From the NCBI RefSeq assembly GCF_024273195.1, contig NZ_JAMZCU010000004.1:280919-344918 (forward strand): a stretch of 64,000 bases of DNA. The letters run 5' to 3'. Position numbers and translations under genes: made by a program. Shown one piece after another: positions 26,833-35,738 of the stretch. Under the pieces are notes generated by a model that was given only the letters and a program-made list of their open reading frames with translations, had not been told where the DNA came from and searched no databases. Numbering within the stretch: position 1 is the stretch's first letter; the number at the start of each line of letters is the position of its first letter. Origin of the DNA: Devosia ureilytica (GTDB lineage Bacteria; Pseudomonadota; Alphaproteobacteria; Rhizobiales; Devosiaceae).

Positions 26833-27833
26833 CGGCCACCCGTGCCCGCAAGGCCGTCCCGCGACAGCACGAAGCTGCGAAACTCGGGCGTGACGCGGCC
26901 GAGGGAGCGGATCATCAGGCCGCGGAGGCGCAAACGCGCAGCCTCAATAGTGGAGACATGCCCGGAAAGCCTTTGGCCGATCAGAGCCTTGCCCAGGTGG
27001 ATGGCTCGGGTGCTCACAGGAGCGGCAAAGCGCGGATCGGTCATGAAACGGGCTCGCTGTTCGGGGCTGGCTCGCATCCAGACCTTGCGGCGCAAATCCT
27101 GGACCGCACGCTTGAGATCGAGTTCGCGCCGCAGATAGCCGGAGGCGAGTTCGGCATTGCGCGTGGTCTGCTCGGCGTTCTCGGCCCAGACCGCGAGAGG
27201 CGTGAGGGCGACATAGATCGGCTCGACGATGGAATAGGTGCGAAGGTATTCCTGCAGCGTGGCCGTGCACGGATACTGGATTTCAAGCGGCGAAGCGGCG
27301 CGCACTGACCAGAACAGGCCGCCGTTAGAAACACCGATCCCGGCCAGCAGCGACAGGCGGAAATCGGAGGCCGAATAGCGCCCCTCGGTGAACAGATCGT
27401 CGAGCACGCCGGTTGCACCGACATGCGCTTCAGGCGTGCCGCTGGACTGTTCGATCAGCTGGTTGCGCAAGACGATTTCCACGCCCTGCTCCTGCGCCAG
27501 CGCGATGTTGGCGGCACAAAAATCGGGGAGGATGAAATTGTCGTCCTCGACCACGCAGAAATATTCGGCGCGATGCGGGTTGCTGGCTGAAAAGCACTGA
27601 TCGATATTGCGCGAGGCAAACAGCTGCGGGCGGTTGCCGGTGTAGCGGATGCGGGTGTCGCCCAAGCTTTCGACCACGGCGCGGCCGCTTTCTTCAGCAT
27701 CATCATCATAGACATCGCACACCCAATGCGGCCAACTCTGGTCAATCATGGACTGCAACGCCCGGCGCAGGGCCGCCGGTCGCCTAAAGGTGGGGGTGCG
27801 GATATGGACGAGGCCGGGATGAAAGTCCGACAT
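26829..27833 (-). CDS. Family 2 glycosyltransferase, role in repeat assembly unassigned
   Basis: 334 residues with GT-A fold signals. VHIRTPTFRRPAALRRALQSM at the N-terminus, DVYDDDAEESG (donor-binding DDD) and CVVEDDNFILPDF (metal-binding DxD-type) all fit GT2. The C-terminal third is Arg-rich. In the S. meliloti cluster ExoU and ExoW fill comparable positions, but I cannot assign which. The coding start at 27833 lies 50 bp inside the upstream polymerase gene. The next in-frame methionine would remove the first GT2 motif, so the overlap appears real. Confidence 0.8.
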   Translation of the reverse strand: MSDFHPGLVHIRTPTFRRPAALRRALQSMIDQSWPHWVCDVYDDDAEESGRAVVESLGDTRIRYTGNRPQLFASRNIDQCFSASNPHRAEYFCVVEDDNFILPDFCAANIALAQEQGVEIVLRNQLIEQSSGTPEAHVGATGVLDDLFTEGRYSASDFRLSLLAGIGVSNGGLFWSVRAASPLEIQYPCTATLQEYLRTYSIVEPIYVALTPLAVWAENAEQTTRNAELASGYLRRELDLKRAVQDLRRKVWMRASPEQRARFMTDPRFAAPVSTRAIHLGKALIGQRLSGHVSTIEAARLRLRGLMIRSLGRVTPEFRSFVLSRDGLAGTGGR

Positions 27834-29073
27834 GGCTCAATAGTCCTCCGGGATGGTGGCGCACCGGAACCGGGCGCTGGTGGCGCAGGGCCAAAAGGCC
27901 CTGGATGGCATAGAGGAGCGTGGCGACGCCCATGATCGAGCGGATCGAAAACTCGAAGAACACTTCCACTTCGATGAAGCTGCGCAGGATCATCAGAGCC
28001 TGCAATGACAGCAGCAATGCGTTTGGCGCGTTCGGGCGGGCGAAGGCATAGGCAGCCATCAGCGCCGCGCCGCCGTAGATGAGCGCGACCTGCAGGCCCA
28101 GGCCGACAAGGCCGATTTCGACGGCGTTGGAGATGTAGGTGTTGTGAAAGTTGAATCCGGCGCCCGAGGGCACGTCGAACATGGCCCACAATTCCTCGGC
28201 CGGCGCAAAGCCGATGACCCAGAACGAACGATAGCCAAGGCCCTGCAGCGGGCGCTCGGCAATATAGCTCAAGCCCGTCGCCCAAAGATCGGTGCGCCCG
28301 GTGAGGGTCGCGTCCTTGCCCGATCCTTCCAGGATTTCGGCCATCAACGCATCACCTGCCACGAACACTCCCAAGGCAATCGCGGCCAAGGCGATGCTGA
28401 CAAGCGCCACGAGCAACAGCTTCTGCATTCCGGTTAGTCGGGTGATCAGCAAGGTCAGCAGGATGATCGCAAGGCAAGGCGCCACCATCAAAATGGCACC
28501 GGTCGATTGCGCCAGCACCAGAAGCGGCCCCGAAACAATGGTGCCGGCGACGCCCGAGAGGCGCAACAGGGCCGGCGAGTGGCGGTCCGCGGCTATGGCG
28601 ACGGCAATCAGCATGAAGACCGCGATATGGGCGGCAAATGCGTTCTTGCTGCCGAAAACCCCCAGCCATGCGCCGCCCGTGCCCGTGCGTCCCAGACCGA
28701 TGCTGGCGAGGACCCCAATGCCATAGACCGCGAACATAAGGCGCATGAGGGTCGTGGTGGACAGGCGTCCCGTCATGACAATGGCAAAGACCAGCGTAAA
28801 GCCCAGCTGCACGCCGTAGCGGATGGAGTTGGATGGATAGAGCGACCAGAGTGCCGTGAAAATGCAGTAGACCGGGAGCAGCAGCACGAACCAGTAGCGG
28901 CGGACGCTGTCGACGCTCAACGGCACGTTGCTGATCATCAGCAGCCCGGCGCAGGCGAGAAATGTCAGGGCCGCCAACGGGCCGAGCATGGCATTGAGCA
29001 CCAGGGCGGCGAAGGCACCGAAGGTGAGCAGGGTGGCCAGGTTGATCGAAAGGCGGGGGCCGGCCAGCATCAT
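27784..29073 (-). CDS. exoQ: O-antigen ligase/polymerase family protein, ExoQ-like (Wzy)
   Basis: 429 residues with about ten membrane helices and a periplasmic loop (LTGRTDLWATGLSYIAERPLQGLGYRSFW) that holds the conserved Arg and Gly residues of the Wzy/WaaL family. It would polymerise undecaprenyl-linked repeat units in the periplasm. The ATG at 29073 overlaps the stop of the upstream glycosyltransferase (ATGA). The last 24 residues (Gly, His, Pro and Arg rich) run into the next gene and may be a dispensable tail. Confidence 0.83.
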   Translation of the reverse strand: MMLAGPRLSINLATLLTFGAFAALVLNAMLGPLAALTFLACAGLLMISNVPLSVDSVRRYWFVLLLPVYCIFTALWSLYPSNSIRYGVQLGFTLVFAIVMTGRLSTTTLMRLMFAVYGIGVLASIGLGRTGTGGAWLGVFGSKNAFAAHIAVFMLIAVAIAADRHSPALLRLSGVAGTIVSGPLLVLAQSTGAILMVAPCLAIILLTLLITRLTGMQKLLLVALVSIALAAIALGVFVAGDALMAEILEGSGKDATLTGRTDLWATGLSYIAERPLQGLGYRSFWVIGFAPAEELWAMFDVPSGAGFNFHNTYISNAVEIGLVGLGLQVALIYGGAALMAAYAFARPNAPNALLLSLQALMILRSFIEVEVFFEFSIRSIMGVATLLYAIQGLLALRHQRPVPVRHHPGGLLSHVGLSSRPRPYPHPHL

Positions 29074-30272
29074 GCGTCCTCAGCTGCATGATGGGGCAGA
29101 ATTTCTGCCTCGGGGATGAACCCGGCCGCATAGCGCCCTGCCTGATCGAGAGGGATACAGCGTATCGCGCCCAGGCCGCGCCGCGCGACCAGGTCCCGCC
29201 ATATCCGCCGGGGGCGGGGGGCATTCCAATCGGCCAGTGCAACGGGAACATAGGGGGGAACGACTTCCGAAGCGCCCGTGGTCCCAGCCGCGCCCAGCAC
29301 GAACAGTGGCGAAACCTCCCGCGGGGGTAAAGCCTGGCGATGCTGGCGGCCCTCGCGAAACGAGCGCCAAAGACGCCCCACATGCGCCGGATTGGCAGCA
29401 AGCGCGGTGATGACGTCGAGCACCCTGCGCGACTTGATGCTCTCGACCAGCCGCTCATAGGCCAGCCCTTGCCGCAGGCCGCGCAGGCGGCGGGAAAAGG
29501 CGCCCAGGACGCGCGGGTCGAGCGGCCCCTGCACCAGGGCGACCTGCCGGTCGATCATGGCCTGCATGTCTGCGGCGGACAGGCGATGGGAGGTGGAGCC
29601 GGAATGCCGCCGGTAGAGATAATAGGGTTCGGGGATGACATGCATCCGTGCTCCAGAGAGCAGCAGCCGCAAGACCAGATCGTGATCCTCGCCAATCCGC
29701 AGGTCCTCGTCATATCGCAATGGCCCTATCGAGTCCGCCCGGATCAGCGGCTTGAGGTAGCCAAGCGCCGCCGTGGCGTCCGTCCCGGACCGGATCCATT
29801 GCTCGGCCGTCACCTTGAAGGGTGCATCGGCGTCCTCACCCAGCAGCAGCCGGGGAGCAGATCCGTCCTCGAAGAACAGCAGCAGATCGTCGGCGATAAT
29901 ATCGGCGTCCCAAACTTCTGCCGCAGCCAGGAGCCGCTCGAACCGTTCGGGGTGGATCAGGTCGTCGGAGTCCACGATGGCGATCCAGCGCCCACGCGCT
30001 ATATCGAGGGCACGATTGCGGGCACGGGCTGGCCCTCCATTGTCATCGGCGGTCACCAGGCGGACGCGGCCGTCCTCGCGCATGAGCCGCCGGACATGGG
30101 CAAGGCTGTCGTCAGCCGAAGCATCATCGCTGACGATGAGTTCAAGGTTAGGCATGGATTGCCGCAAGACCGCGTGCATGGCCGCGACGATCCTGTCGCC
30201 GGCCTGGTAGTTGGCCATGACGACACTCACCAGCGGCGCTGATGATGATCGGCCTGGATCTGCGGGAGCCAT
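29070..30272 (-). CDS. exoO: Family 2 glycosyltransferase, ExoO-like
   Basis: 400 residues from the ATG at 30272, chosen because GGAGG lies 5 nt upstream; a TTG at 30305 and ATG at 30284 are alternatives. GT2 motifs: SVVMANYQAGDRIVAAMHAV, LIVSDDASADDS, DSDDLIHPERFE (metal-binding) and LRIGEDHDLVLRLL (catalytic ED box). ExoO of S. meliloti adds a glucose in the middle of the succinoglycan repeat, and the long C-terminal tail fits. The exact linkage is not deducible. Confidence 0.82.
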   Translation of the reverse strand: MAPADPGRSSSAPLVSVVMANYQAGDRIVAAMHAVLRQSMPNLELIVSDDASADDSLAHVRRLMREDGRVRLVTADDNGGPARARNRALDIARGRWIAIVDSDDLIHPERFERLLAAAEVWDADIIADDLLLFFEDGSAPRLLLGEDADAPFKVTAEQWIRSGTDATAALGYLKPLIRADSIGPLRYDEDLRIGEDHDLVLRLLLSGARMHVIPEPYYLYRRHSGSTSHRLSAADMQAMIDRQVALVQGPLDPRVLGAFSRRLRGLRQGLAYERLVESIKSRRVLDVITALAANPAHVGRLWRSFREGRQHRQALPPREVSPLFVLGAAGTTGASEVVPPYVPVALADWNAPRPRRIWRDLVARRGLGAIRCIPLDQAGRYAAGFIPEAEILPHHAAEDA

Positions 30273-30301
30273 TGCGCCCTCCATGACGTGCGCGCGTGCC
30301 C

Positions 30302-30676
30302 TCAAGCGACACCACTGCCGACCGCGGGGGTTGGCTGGTTCTGGAGTTCAGCCAGCAGTGTCCCGAACCGTTCGATCTGCGCATCGAGCTGGACAATCCG
30401 GGCGCGGGCCGATGCTGCATTCTGTTCGGCCGAGGAGATTTCCGCCTCGTCCTTTTCGGAGCGACGGCCATAGCTGGCGGCATTATCGAGCATGGTGGCA
30501 GCCCGCGCGTCGTACAGTTCGAGCCTCTGCTGCAAGCCATCGCGCTCGCGGCGCGCATCGGCGAGTGCCATCGTGATGGCATTGCTCACCGTTTCTATGC
30601 GCACCTGATCAGTCTCTGCATCCCGCCCGGGATTGCGGGTGCGGAAGGCCTTGGGGCGGAGGGAAAGTATGGCCAT
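30302..30676 (-). CDS. Small coiled-coil protein between exoY and exoO
   Basis: 124 residues from the ATG at 30676 (MAILSLRPKAF); the frame is open further but runs into exoY. After about 35 residues the protein is a continuous coiled-coil (VSNAITMALADARRERDGLQ through ARIVQLDAQIERFGTLLAELQ). It has no signal peptide and no membrane segment. Not recognised. It lies 11 bp after exoY and abuts exoO, so it is cotranscribed with the initiating and elongating transferases. It may scaffold the membrane-associated enzymes. This is inference from position and shape. Confidence 0.7.
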   Translation of the reverse strand: MAILSLRPKAFRTRNPGRDAETDQVRIETVSNAITMALADARRERDGLQQRLELYDARAATMLDNAASYGRRSEKDEAEISSAEQNAASARARIVQLDAQIERFGTLLAELQNQPTPAVGSGVA

Positions 30677-30687
30677 TGCATTTGCTC

Positions 30688-31359
30688 CTATCGGCTGCCC
30701 GTGCGGAGTGCGACGACCTTGATCGTCTTGATCAGGATGATCATGTCGCCAAAAAACGACCATTCGCGGACATAGCGGCAATCAAGCTGCACCCGTTGGT
30801 CGTAGTTCACATCGCTGCGTCCGCTGACCTGCCAGAGGCCGGTGATGCCCGGGCGGACGGCGGCATAGTGATCGATATGCTCGGCATAGCGGACGACTTC
30901 GTCCTCAACGATAGGCCGGGGGCCGACCAGGCTCATGTCCCCGCGAATGACGTTAAAGAGCTGGGGGAGTTCATCGAGGCTGGTCACGCGCAGGAACCGG
31001 CCCAGCGGCGTGATACGGGGATCATTGTGGAGCTTCTGGGACGCCTCCCATTCGGCCCTGGCCTGCGGAAAGTCCTCAAGATATTTTCTGAGGGCCTCCT
31101 GCGAGTTGACCACCATCGACCTGAATTTCAGGCAGCGGAAGCGCCGGCCATTCAGTCCGACCCGCTCATGCGAAAACAGGATCGGGCCGCGGTCGGTCGA
31201 AAACATGATGACGGCAATAAAGAACATCGCCGGCAGGGCAAAGACCAGCATCAGCGAGGCGGCACAGACGTCGAATGTGCGTTTGGCGTTGCCTCCCCTG
31301 GGTCTGGAGGTATTGGAGGACGTACTCGATGCGCCGAGTTCGGCGTTGATGATCGACAT
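30688..31359 (-). CDS. exoY: Undecaprenyl-phosphate sugar phosphotransferase, ExoY-like
   Basis: 223 residues, the length of ExoY. One N-terminal membrane hairpin (AKRTFDVCAASLMLVFALPAMFF) is followed by the bacterial sugar-transferase core: GPILFSHERVGLNGRRFRCLKFRSM, TSLDELPQLFNVIRGDMSLVGPRP and YAAVRPGITGLWQVSGRSD. It transfers galactose-1-phosphate (in ExoY) or glucose-1-phosphate to undecaprenyl phosphate, the first step of repeat synthesis. First gene of the leftward operon to 25357. Confidence 0.92.
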   Translation of the reverse strand: MSIINAELGASSTSSNTSRPRGGNAKRTFDVCAASLMLVFALPAMFFIAVIMFSTDRGPILFSHERVGLNGRRFRCLKFRSMVVNSQEALRKYLEDFPQARAEWEASQKLHNDPRITPLGRFLRVTSLDELPQLFNVIRGDMSLVGPRPIVEDEVVRYAEHIDHYAAVRPGITGLWQVSGRSDVNYDQRVQLDCRYVREWSFFGDMIILIKTIKVVALRTGSR

Positions 31360-31782
31360 GATGTTCTCTCACGCGGATGGGGCCAAAAGGGCCGGTTCGA
31401 ACCTGTCTTTCACGACGTGCGGAAGGGTTCACAGAAGCGATGGTGCTTGTGCGAAGCCCAATGCGTCAGTCTTTAGAGTTGGTCCCTGGGCTTCTGTCCG
31501 GGGACGGGCAGTGGCCGGATGTCAGTCCGCGATGGCGGTCCAAATCTCAGCTCATGCACCGAGGCAAACATGCAGGGAAATGCATGGCAACGCTTGTCCT
31601 GCATGGCTGTCATGCAGGCCATTGCCTCAATATCACCCAAAACGAAGGGATCAGCCATCGTTGCAAATCAATGGCTTAAGTAGATTTCGCGCCTCGGCCG
31701 AACTCTATTGTCCATTTGCACGGACTGGTGGCCGATAAAGGCCAGATGGCAATATTCTGGCGGCGGTTCCTATCGGTCCCGG
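31360..31782. other. Gap of about 420 bp upstream of exoY
   Basis: No coding frame with family features was found. The stretch holds an inverted repeat CCTGCATG / CATGCAGG with a 5-nt loop at 31598-31618, about 240 bp upstream of the exoY start; it could be an operator or the end of a small leftward transcript from 31783. The exoY promoter must lie here. Confidence 0.45.
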
Positions 31783-31977
31783 CTAAAGGCCAAGCACCAA
31801 TACAATACCGTTCCAGAGCAGGTAGATGCCAACCCAGGCCAATGCCATGAAGCCGATGGCGACAAGGCCCCAGGGCCAGGGAAAGGGCGCACGTGTGCCG
31901 GCTGCCGGGGGCGCCGTCAGCGGAGCCTTGCGTGCCTGCCCGTCATCGGGCCCTTTAGCGTTCACGAAGTCCTCCAT
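31783..31977 (-). CDS. Small single-helix membrane protein (hypothetical)
   Basis: 64 residues, MEDFVNAKGPDDGQARKAPL then a Pro-Ala linker and one hydrophobic helix (WGLVAIGFMALAWVGIYLLW) with an outside-facing C-terminus. Not recognised. Its composition and the lack of competing frames make it plausible. A weak ribosome site and isolation between exoY and galU lower confidence. The nearby exo genes suggest an envelope setting but nothing shows a role. The alternative start is GTG at 31983. Confidence 0.5.
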   Translation of the reverse strand: MEDFVNAKGPDDGQARKAPLTAPPAAGTRAPFPWPWGLVAIGFMALAWVGIYLLWNGIVLVLGL

Positions 31978-32404
31978 GGCCACGTCGCAGGTGGCCCGCA
32001 GTCACTGGCTTATTGGGCAGCGCTGAGCCGACAGCGAGGCCACGCCTATGTCACTACCATTGCCGGGTAAATACAACCCTCGCGTCCCGCATAAAATCCC
32101 GGTCGGCTTCACGACTGCGTTTTGGGGCGGTGACTTGCGGCTGACGTTGGCGCCCCCGTTCTATTTGGCAAGCGGATCGGTCAGCCCATGAATACTGAAA
32201 AATAGGACGATAGACACATTTGAAACAGACATATTACGCGTCATGCTTGTGGCACGTATGTGGCAAATTAATGCAACTCAATTAGATGGAGTCGACTGCA
32301 TAAGTGCAATCGAGCCATGCGCTCTCTCGTCTAATTTGTTCTGGATCGACTATGGATGCCATGGTCCTCTCTCCTGGTGTATTACCAATCACAAGGAGAG
32401 AGCT
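31978..32404. other. Gap of about 430 bp upstream of galU
   Basis: No gene found. Composition turns AT-rich after about 32180, in contrast to the neighbouring GC-rich genes, as expected for a promoter region. The sigma-54-like element at 32250 is its only distinct signal. Confidence 0.4.
32250..32265 (+). promoter_or_regulatory. Candidate sigma-54 (-24/-12) promoter upstream of galU
   Basis: TGGCACGTATGTGGCA closely matches TGGCAC-N5-TTGCA: the invariant GG and GC are 10 nt apart and only the first T-pair of the -12 box is altered (TGGC). It is in the galU orientation, 140 bp before its start, in an AT-richer segment. A PAS-AAA sigma-54 activator is encoded at 61896 but there is no evidence that it acts here. 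Confidence 0.4.
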
Positions 32405-33316
32405 GTGGTAAAGCGCGTCAAGACTGCCGTGTTTCCGGTCGCTGGTCTCGGAACCCGATTTTTGCCCGCCACAAAGGCCATGCCCAAGGAGATGCTGACC
32501 GTCGTCGATCGGCCATTGATTCAATATGCGGTGGATGAAGCGCGTGAAGCCGGGATCGAGCATTTCGTTTTCGTCACCGGCCGCAACAAGGGGATCATCG
32601 AGGATCACTTTGATCGCCAGTTCGAGTTGGAAACTACGCTCGAGGTTCGCGGCAAGGTCGCAGCGCTCGATGAGCTCCGCCAGGATCTGCCCTCCGCAGG
32701 ACGCACCAGCTTCACGCGCCAGCAAGAGCCGCTCGGTCTCGGCCACGCAGTGTGGTGTGCCCGCGAAATTGTGGGGAACGAGCCGTTCGCCCTGCTCCTG
32801 CCGGATATGCTGTTCAAGGGCCGTCGCGGCGTGCTCAAGCAGATGATGGAGACCTATGAGGAGAGCGGTGGCAACATCATTGCCGTCGAGGAAGTCGCAC
32901 CCCAGGACGTATCGGCATACGGGGTGGTCGGCCGGGGCCCTGGCGACGATACCGGCTTCCGCGTCACCGGAATGGTGGAAAAGCCCAGGCCGGACGAGGC
33001 CCCATCGAACCTCATAATCTCGGGGCGCTACATCCTGCAGCCCGAAATCTTCACACTGCTTGCCGATCAGCCGCGCGGCGCGGGGGGCGAAGTTCAGCTC
33101 ACCGACGCCATGCAGACCCTCATGCAACGCCAGCCCTTTGTCGGCGTCAAATATGAGGGGCAGAGCTTTGACTGTGGCTCCAAGATCGGATTTCTCGCCG
33201 CAAATGTCGCCTATGCCTTGGACAGGGACGACATTGGCGACGACTTCCTGGCCGCGCTCGCCAAGCTGGGCCTGCACACTGCGCTTATCGACGGCCTCAA
33301 GATCGCCGCAGAATGA
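32405..33316 (+). CDS. galU: UTP-glucose-1-phosphate uridylyltransferase
   Basis: 303 residues from a GTG at 32405 ([14 protein letters not shown]), preceded by AAGGAGAG at ideal spacing; 54 upstream in-frame codons lack similarity. Nucleotide-binding motif [19 protein letters not shown], then [25 protein letters not shown] and [16 protein letters not shown] are diagnostic. It makes UDP-glucose for the glycosyltransferases of this cluster, the counterpart of S. meliloti ExoN. It stands alone, convergent with exoP and separated from it by a stem-loop at 33364. Confidence 0.95.
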   Translation: MVKRVKTAVFPVAGLGTRFLPATKAMPKEMLTVVDRPLIQYAVDEAREAGIEHFVFVTGRNKGIIEDHFDRQFELETTLEVRGKVAALDELRQDLPSAGRTSFTRQQEPLGLGHAVWCAREIVGNEPFALLLPDMLFKGRRGVLKQMMETYEESGGNIIAVEEVAPQDVSAYGVVGRGPGDDTGFRVTGMVEKPRPDEAPSNLIISGRYILQPEIFTLLADQPRGAGGEVQLTDAMQTLMQRQPFVGVKYEGQSFDCGSKIGFLAANVAYALDRDDIGDDFLAALAKLGLHTALIDGLKIAAE

Positions 33317-33363
33317 CAATCTCGACGCTGCCCGGAACGCCTTGAGCGCAGGATCGACATCGC

Positions 33364-33397
33364 TGGTCCGAAAGCCGCCTGACGGGCTTTCGGACCA
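33364..33397. terminator. Bidirectional stem-loop between galU and exoP
   Basis: TGGTCCGAAAGCC and GGCTTTCGGACCA form perfect 13-bp arms with an 8-nt loop, centred between the convergent galU and exoP stops. Being symmetric, it could end transcripts from both sides. Confidence 0.7.
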
Positions 33398-33462
33398 GGC
33401 TCATCGCATACCAAGGGCCATGGATCGGTGTCCGTCGCACCCAGGCTCGGGCCTTCCCACTT

Positions 33463-35703
33463 TCAGCGCTGCGCCGGTTCCATTTCCGGGCTGGACCGCA
33501 TGTCGCCGCGATAGGCGAAACGTTCCAGTCCGCCTGCATCGGTGAACCTGGGCAGCTTGCCCAGATCAACCTTATTGAGCACCACCCCGACGATGTGATC
33601 GGCCAACTCTGGCTCGCGTTCAAGCATGCCGCGCAGCAGGCGGCGAGGCGTTCTACCCCAGTCAACCACCAGGACACTGGCATCGGTGTGCGGCAAGACC
33701 GTCAGGGCATCAATGACCGGCCCCAGGGCCGGAAGATCGATGAGGACATAGTCAAATTGGCCACGCGCCTCGGCCAGGACTTTCTGCATGGCGATGCTCG
33801 AAAGGTCCCCGCCCCCGGCTTCGGGGGCCGCGGCCGATAGCGTGACCAGGCCACTTTCCAGATCGGTTTCCGCCACGCGACGCCAGTCACCTTGCTGCGA
33901 CGGCATGATGCGGGCCGGCAGGCCGGATCGGTCAGCACCGATATCGGCATCGATCAAAAGCACACGCGAACCGATAGCCGCCAGCATCTCGGCCAGCGAT
34001 CTGGCGAACGTGGACTTCCCCTCGTCCGGCAGGACTGAAAGGATACTCAGTATGGCCGTGCCCCGGTCAGCCATGGGCTGGAGCACCAAGCGCGTGGACT
34101 TGAGCGTCTCCATCAGGGGCGCTCCCCATCGGCGGCCGATCCGCGCCCCAAGGGCACCGCGCACAAGGGTACGGATATCCTTGCGAAGGCGGTCGGACGG
34201 GGCATCGCCATCCAGGTTCAGGGCGGGGACATAGCCGAGAAACCGCAACCCGAGTTGCTGGCGTATCTGCGCGCCGGTACGGAAGCCGCGCTCCCGCAAT
34301 TCGTTCAGCATGCCCAGCACAACACCGGCAAAGCTACCGGCGATAAGAGCAGCGGCCAGGATGACCATGGTGCGCGGGCTTGAAGGGGCTTCGGGCAGGA
34401 GCGCGTCGGTAACGATGCGGACGGATGGAATAGGGAAGCTCTGGCGCTGCACCGCTTCCTCGTAACGGGCGAGATAGCTGGTATAGAGCGCCTGCAGCGC
34501 GGCAGAGCGCTGTTGGAGCTCATTGAGGCGCACCTGTTCCTGGCTGATGGCGCCGGCATTCTGGCCCTCGGCGGCAATATCGGCCCGCAGGCCCGCTTCC
34601 TGCTGGCGGGCAATGGACAACTGGGTGCGGTACTGCTCGTCCAGGTTCTGCAGCAGCGCAAAGATGCGACTGTCGAGAGCGGATTTTTCGGCCCGCAGCG
34701 TCACCAATTGCGGGTGATCGGCACCGAAGCCTGCTTCGATTTCGGCGATGCGGCTGGTGAGCGTGGCAACCTGATTGCGAAGCGTTGCGATTTCGGCCGG
34801 ATCGGTGGTCGCGTCGCCCAGCAGAGCGACAAAATTCGATGCGGCCTGGGGACCGGCCGCGACCACGGCCTGCAATTGTTCCGACAATGCCCTGAGCCGG
34901 GCCATTTCGGCCTGGGCCTCGGCGAGCTGATCAGACAGCGCTTCGATGCGCCGCGTCGTCAGATTGCGATCCTCGCCGACCGAAAGACCCGTCTCGTCGC
35001 GGTATTGCTGGATCGCCAGACTGGCCTGACGCTGGCTTTCCCCGATTTCGGCAAGGCGCTGCTCCAGCCAATCGGCCGCGGCGCTCGTGGCTTCGAGTTC
35101 GGCATTGAGCTGGTCTTGCAGCAGCGCGTTGGCGTAAGCGCTGGCAATGCGCTGTGCCAATTCGGGGGTGGGGGCCTCATAACCCACGCGGATGATGGAA
35201 CTGCGTCCCATCCGGTCCACCTGCACGTTCGAGCGCAGCATGCCCACGACCTCGTCCTGGGTCGCTTCGAGCATGCCGGACTGTGGTCCCTGCCCCAGCC
35301 CGACAAACCCCTTGATCCGCTGGGTGAAGGACGGTGGCGGATTGAGGAACTCCTGATCCGTGGTCAGGTTTTCTGCCTCCGCAACCGAACGGGCGACCCG
35401 GCTGGAGCGCAGGACCTCGACCTGATTGAGCACCTGGGCCTCAAGATCCGTGGCACTTGTGGAGGCTGGCCCCTCTCCGGTGACCTGTTCAAGGTTTCTG
35501 TCGATCAGAATTTGCCCGGCCGACAGATAACTGCGCGGGGCCAGGGTCAAATAGATGACCGCAAGCATGATCATGAAGGCGACGCACAGCACGAGCACCA
35601 GCGCTTGGCGCCTCAGCAGCGATACAATGCGCTCAAGGTCGATGGTCTTGATGTCCGATGGCTGGGGCGCCAGCGCTTCCGGGTAGCTGGATTTTTCAAG
35701 CAT
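33463..35703 (-). CDS. exoP: Polysaccharide chain-length determinant / BY-kinase, ExoP-like
   Basis: 746 residues from the ATG at 35703. A first membrane helix at about 34-54 (LVLVLCVAFMIMLAVIYLTL), a periplasmic Wzz domain rich in coiled coil, a second helix (TMVILAAALIAGSFAGVVLGML) and a cytoplasmic P-loop kinase. The Walker A is SVLPDEGKSTFA and Walker A' is VLLIDADIG, as in Wzc/ExoP. The C-terminus ends ERFAYRGDMRSSPEMEPAQ with only one tyrosine where Wzc-type kinases have a cluster. It would control polymerisation and export with ExoF and ExoQ. Ends the leftward exoLAMP operon. Confidence 0.88.
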   Translation of the reverse strand: MLEKSSYPEALAPQPSDIKTIDLERIVSLLRRQALVLVLCVAFMIMLAVIYLTLAPRSYLSAGQILIDRNLEQVTGEGPASTSATDLEAQVLNQVEVLRSSRVARSVAEAENLTTDQEFLNPPPSFTQRIKGFVGLGQGPQSGMLEATQDEVVGMLRSNVQVDRMGRSSIIRVGYEAPTPELAQRIASAYANALLQDQLNAELEATSAAADWLEQRLAEIGESQRQASLAIQQYRDETGLSVGEDRNLTTRRIEALSDQLAEAQAEMARLRALSEQLQAVVAAGPQAASNFVALLGDATTDPAEIATLRNQVATLTSRIAEIEAGFGADHPQLVTLRAEKSALDSRIFALLQNLDEQYRTQLSIARQQEAGLRADIAAEGQNAGAISQEQVRLNELQQRSAALQALYTSYLARYEEAVQRQSFPIPSVRIVTDALLPEAPSSPRTMVILAAALIAGSFAGVVLGMLNELRERGFRTGAQIRQQLGLRFLGYVPALNLDGDAPSDRLRKDIRTLVRGALGARIGRRWGAPLMETLKSTRLVLQPMADRGTAILSILSVLPDEGKSTFARSLAEMLAAIGSRVLLIDADIGADRSGLPARIMPSQQGDWRRVAETDLESGLVTLSAAAPEAGGGDLSSIAMQKVLAEARGQFDYVLIDLPALGPVIDALTVLPHTDASVLVVDWGRTPRRLLRGMLEREPELADHIVGVVLNKVDLGKLPRFTDAGGLERFAYRGDMRSSPEMEPAQR

Positions 35704-35738
35704 GGATGTGGTTTGCCTTCCTGAGTGGTGGGCTTCGA

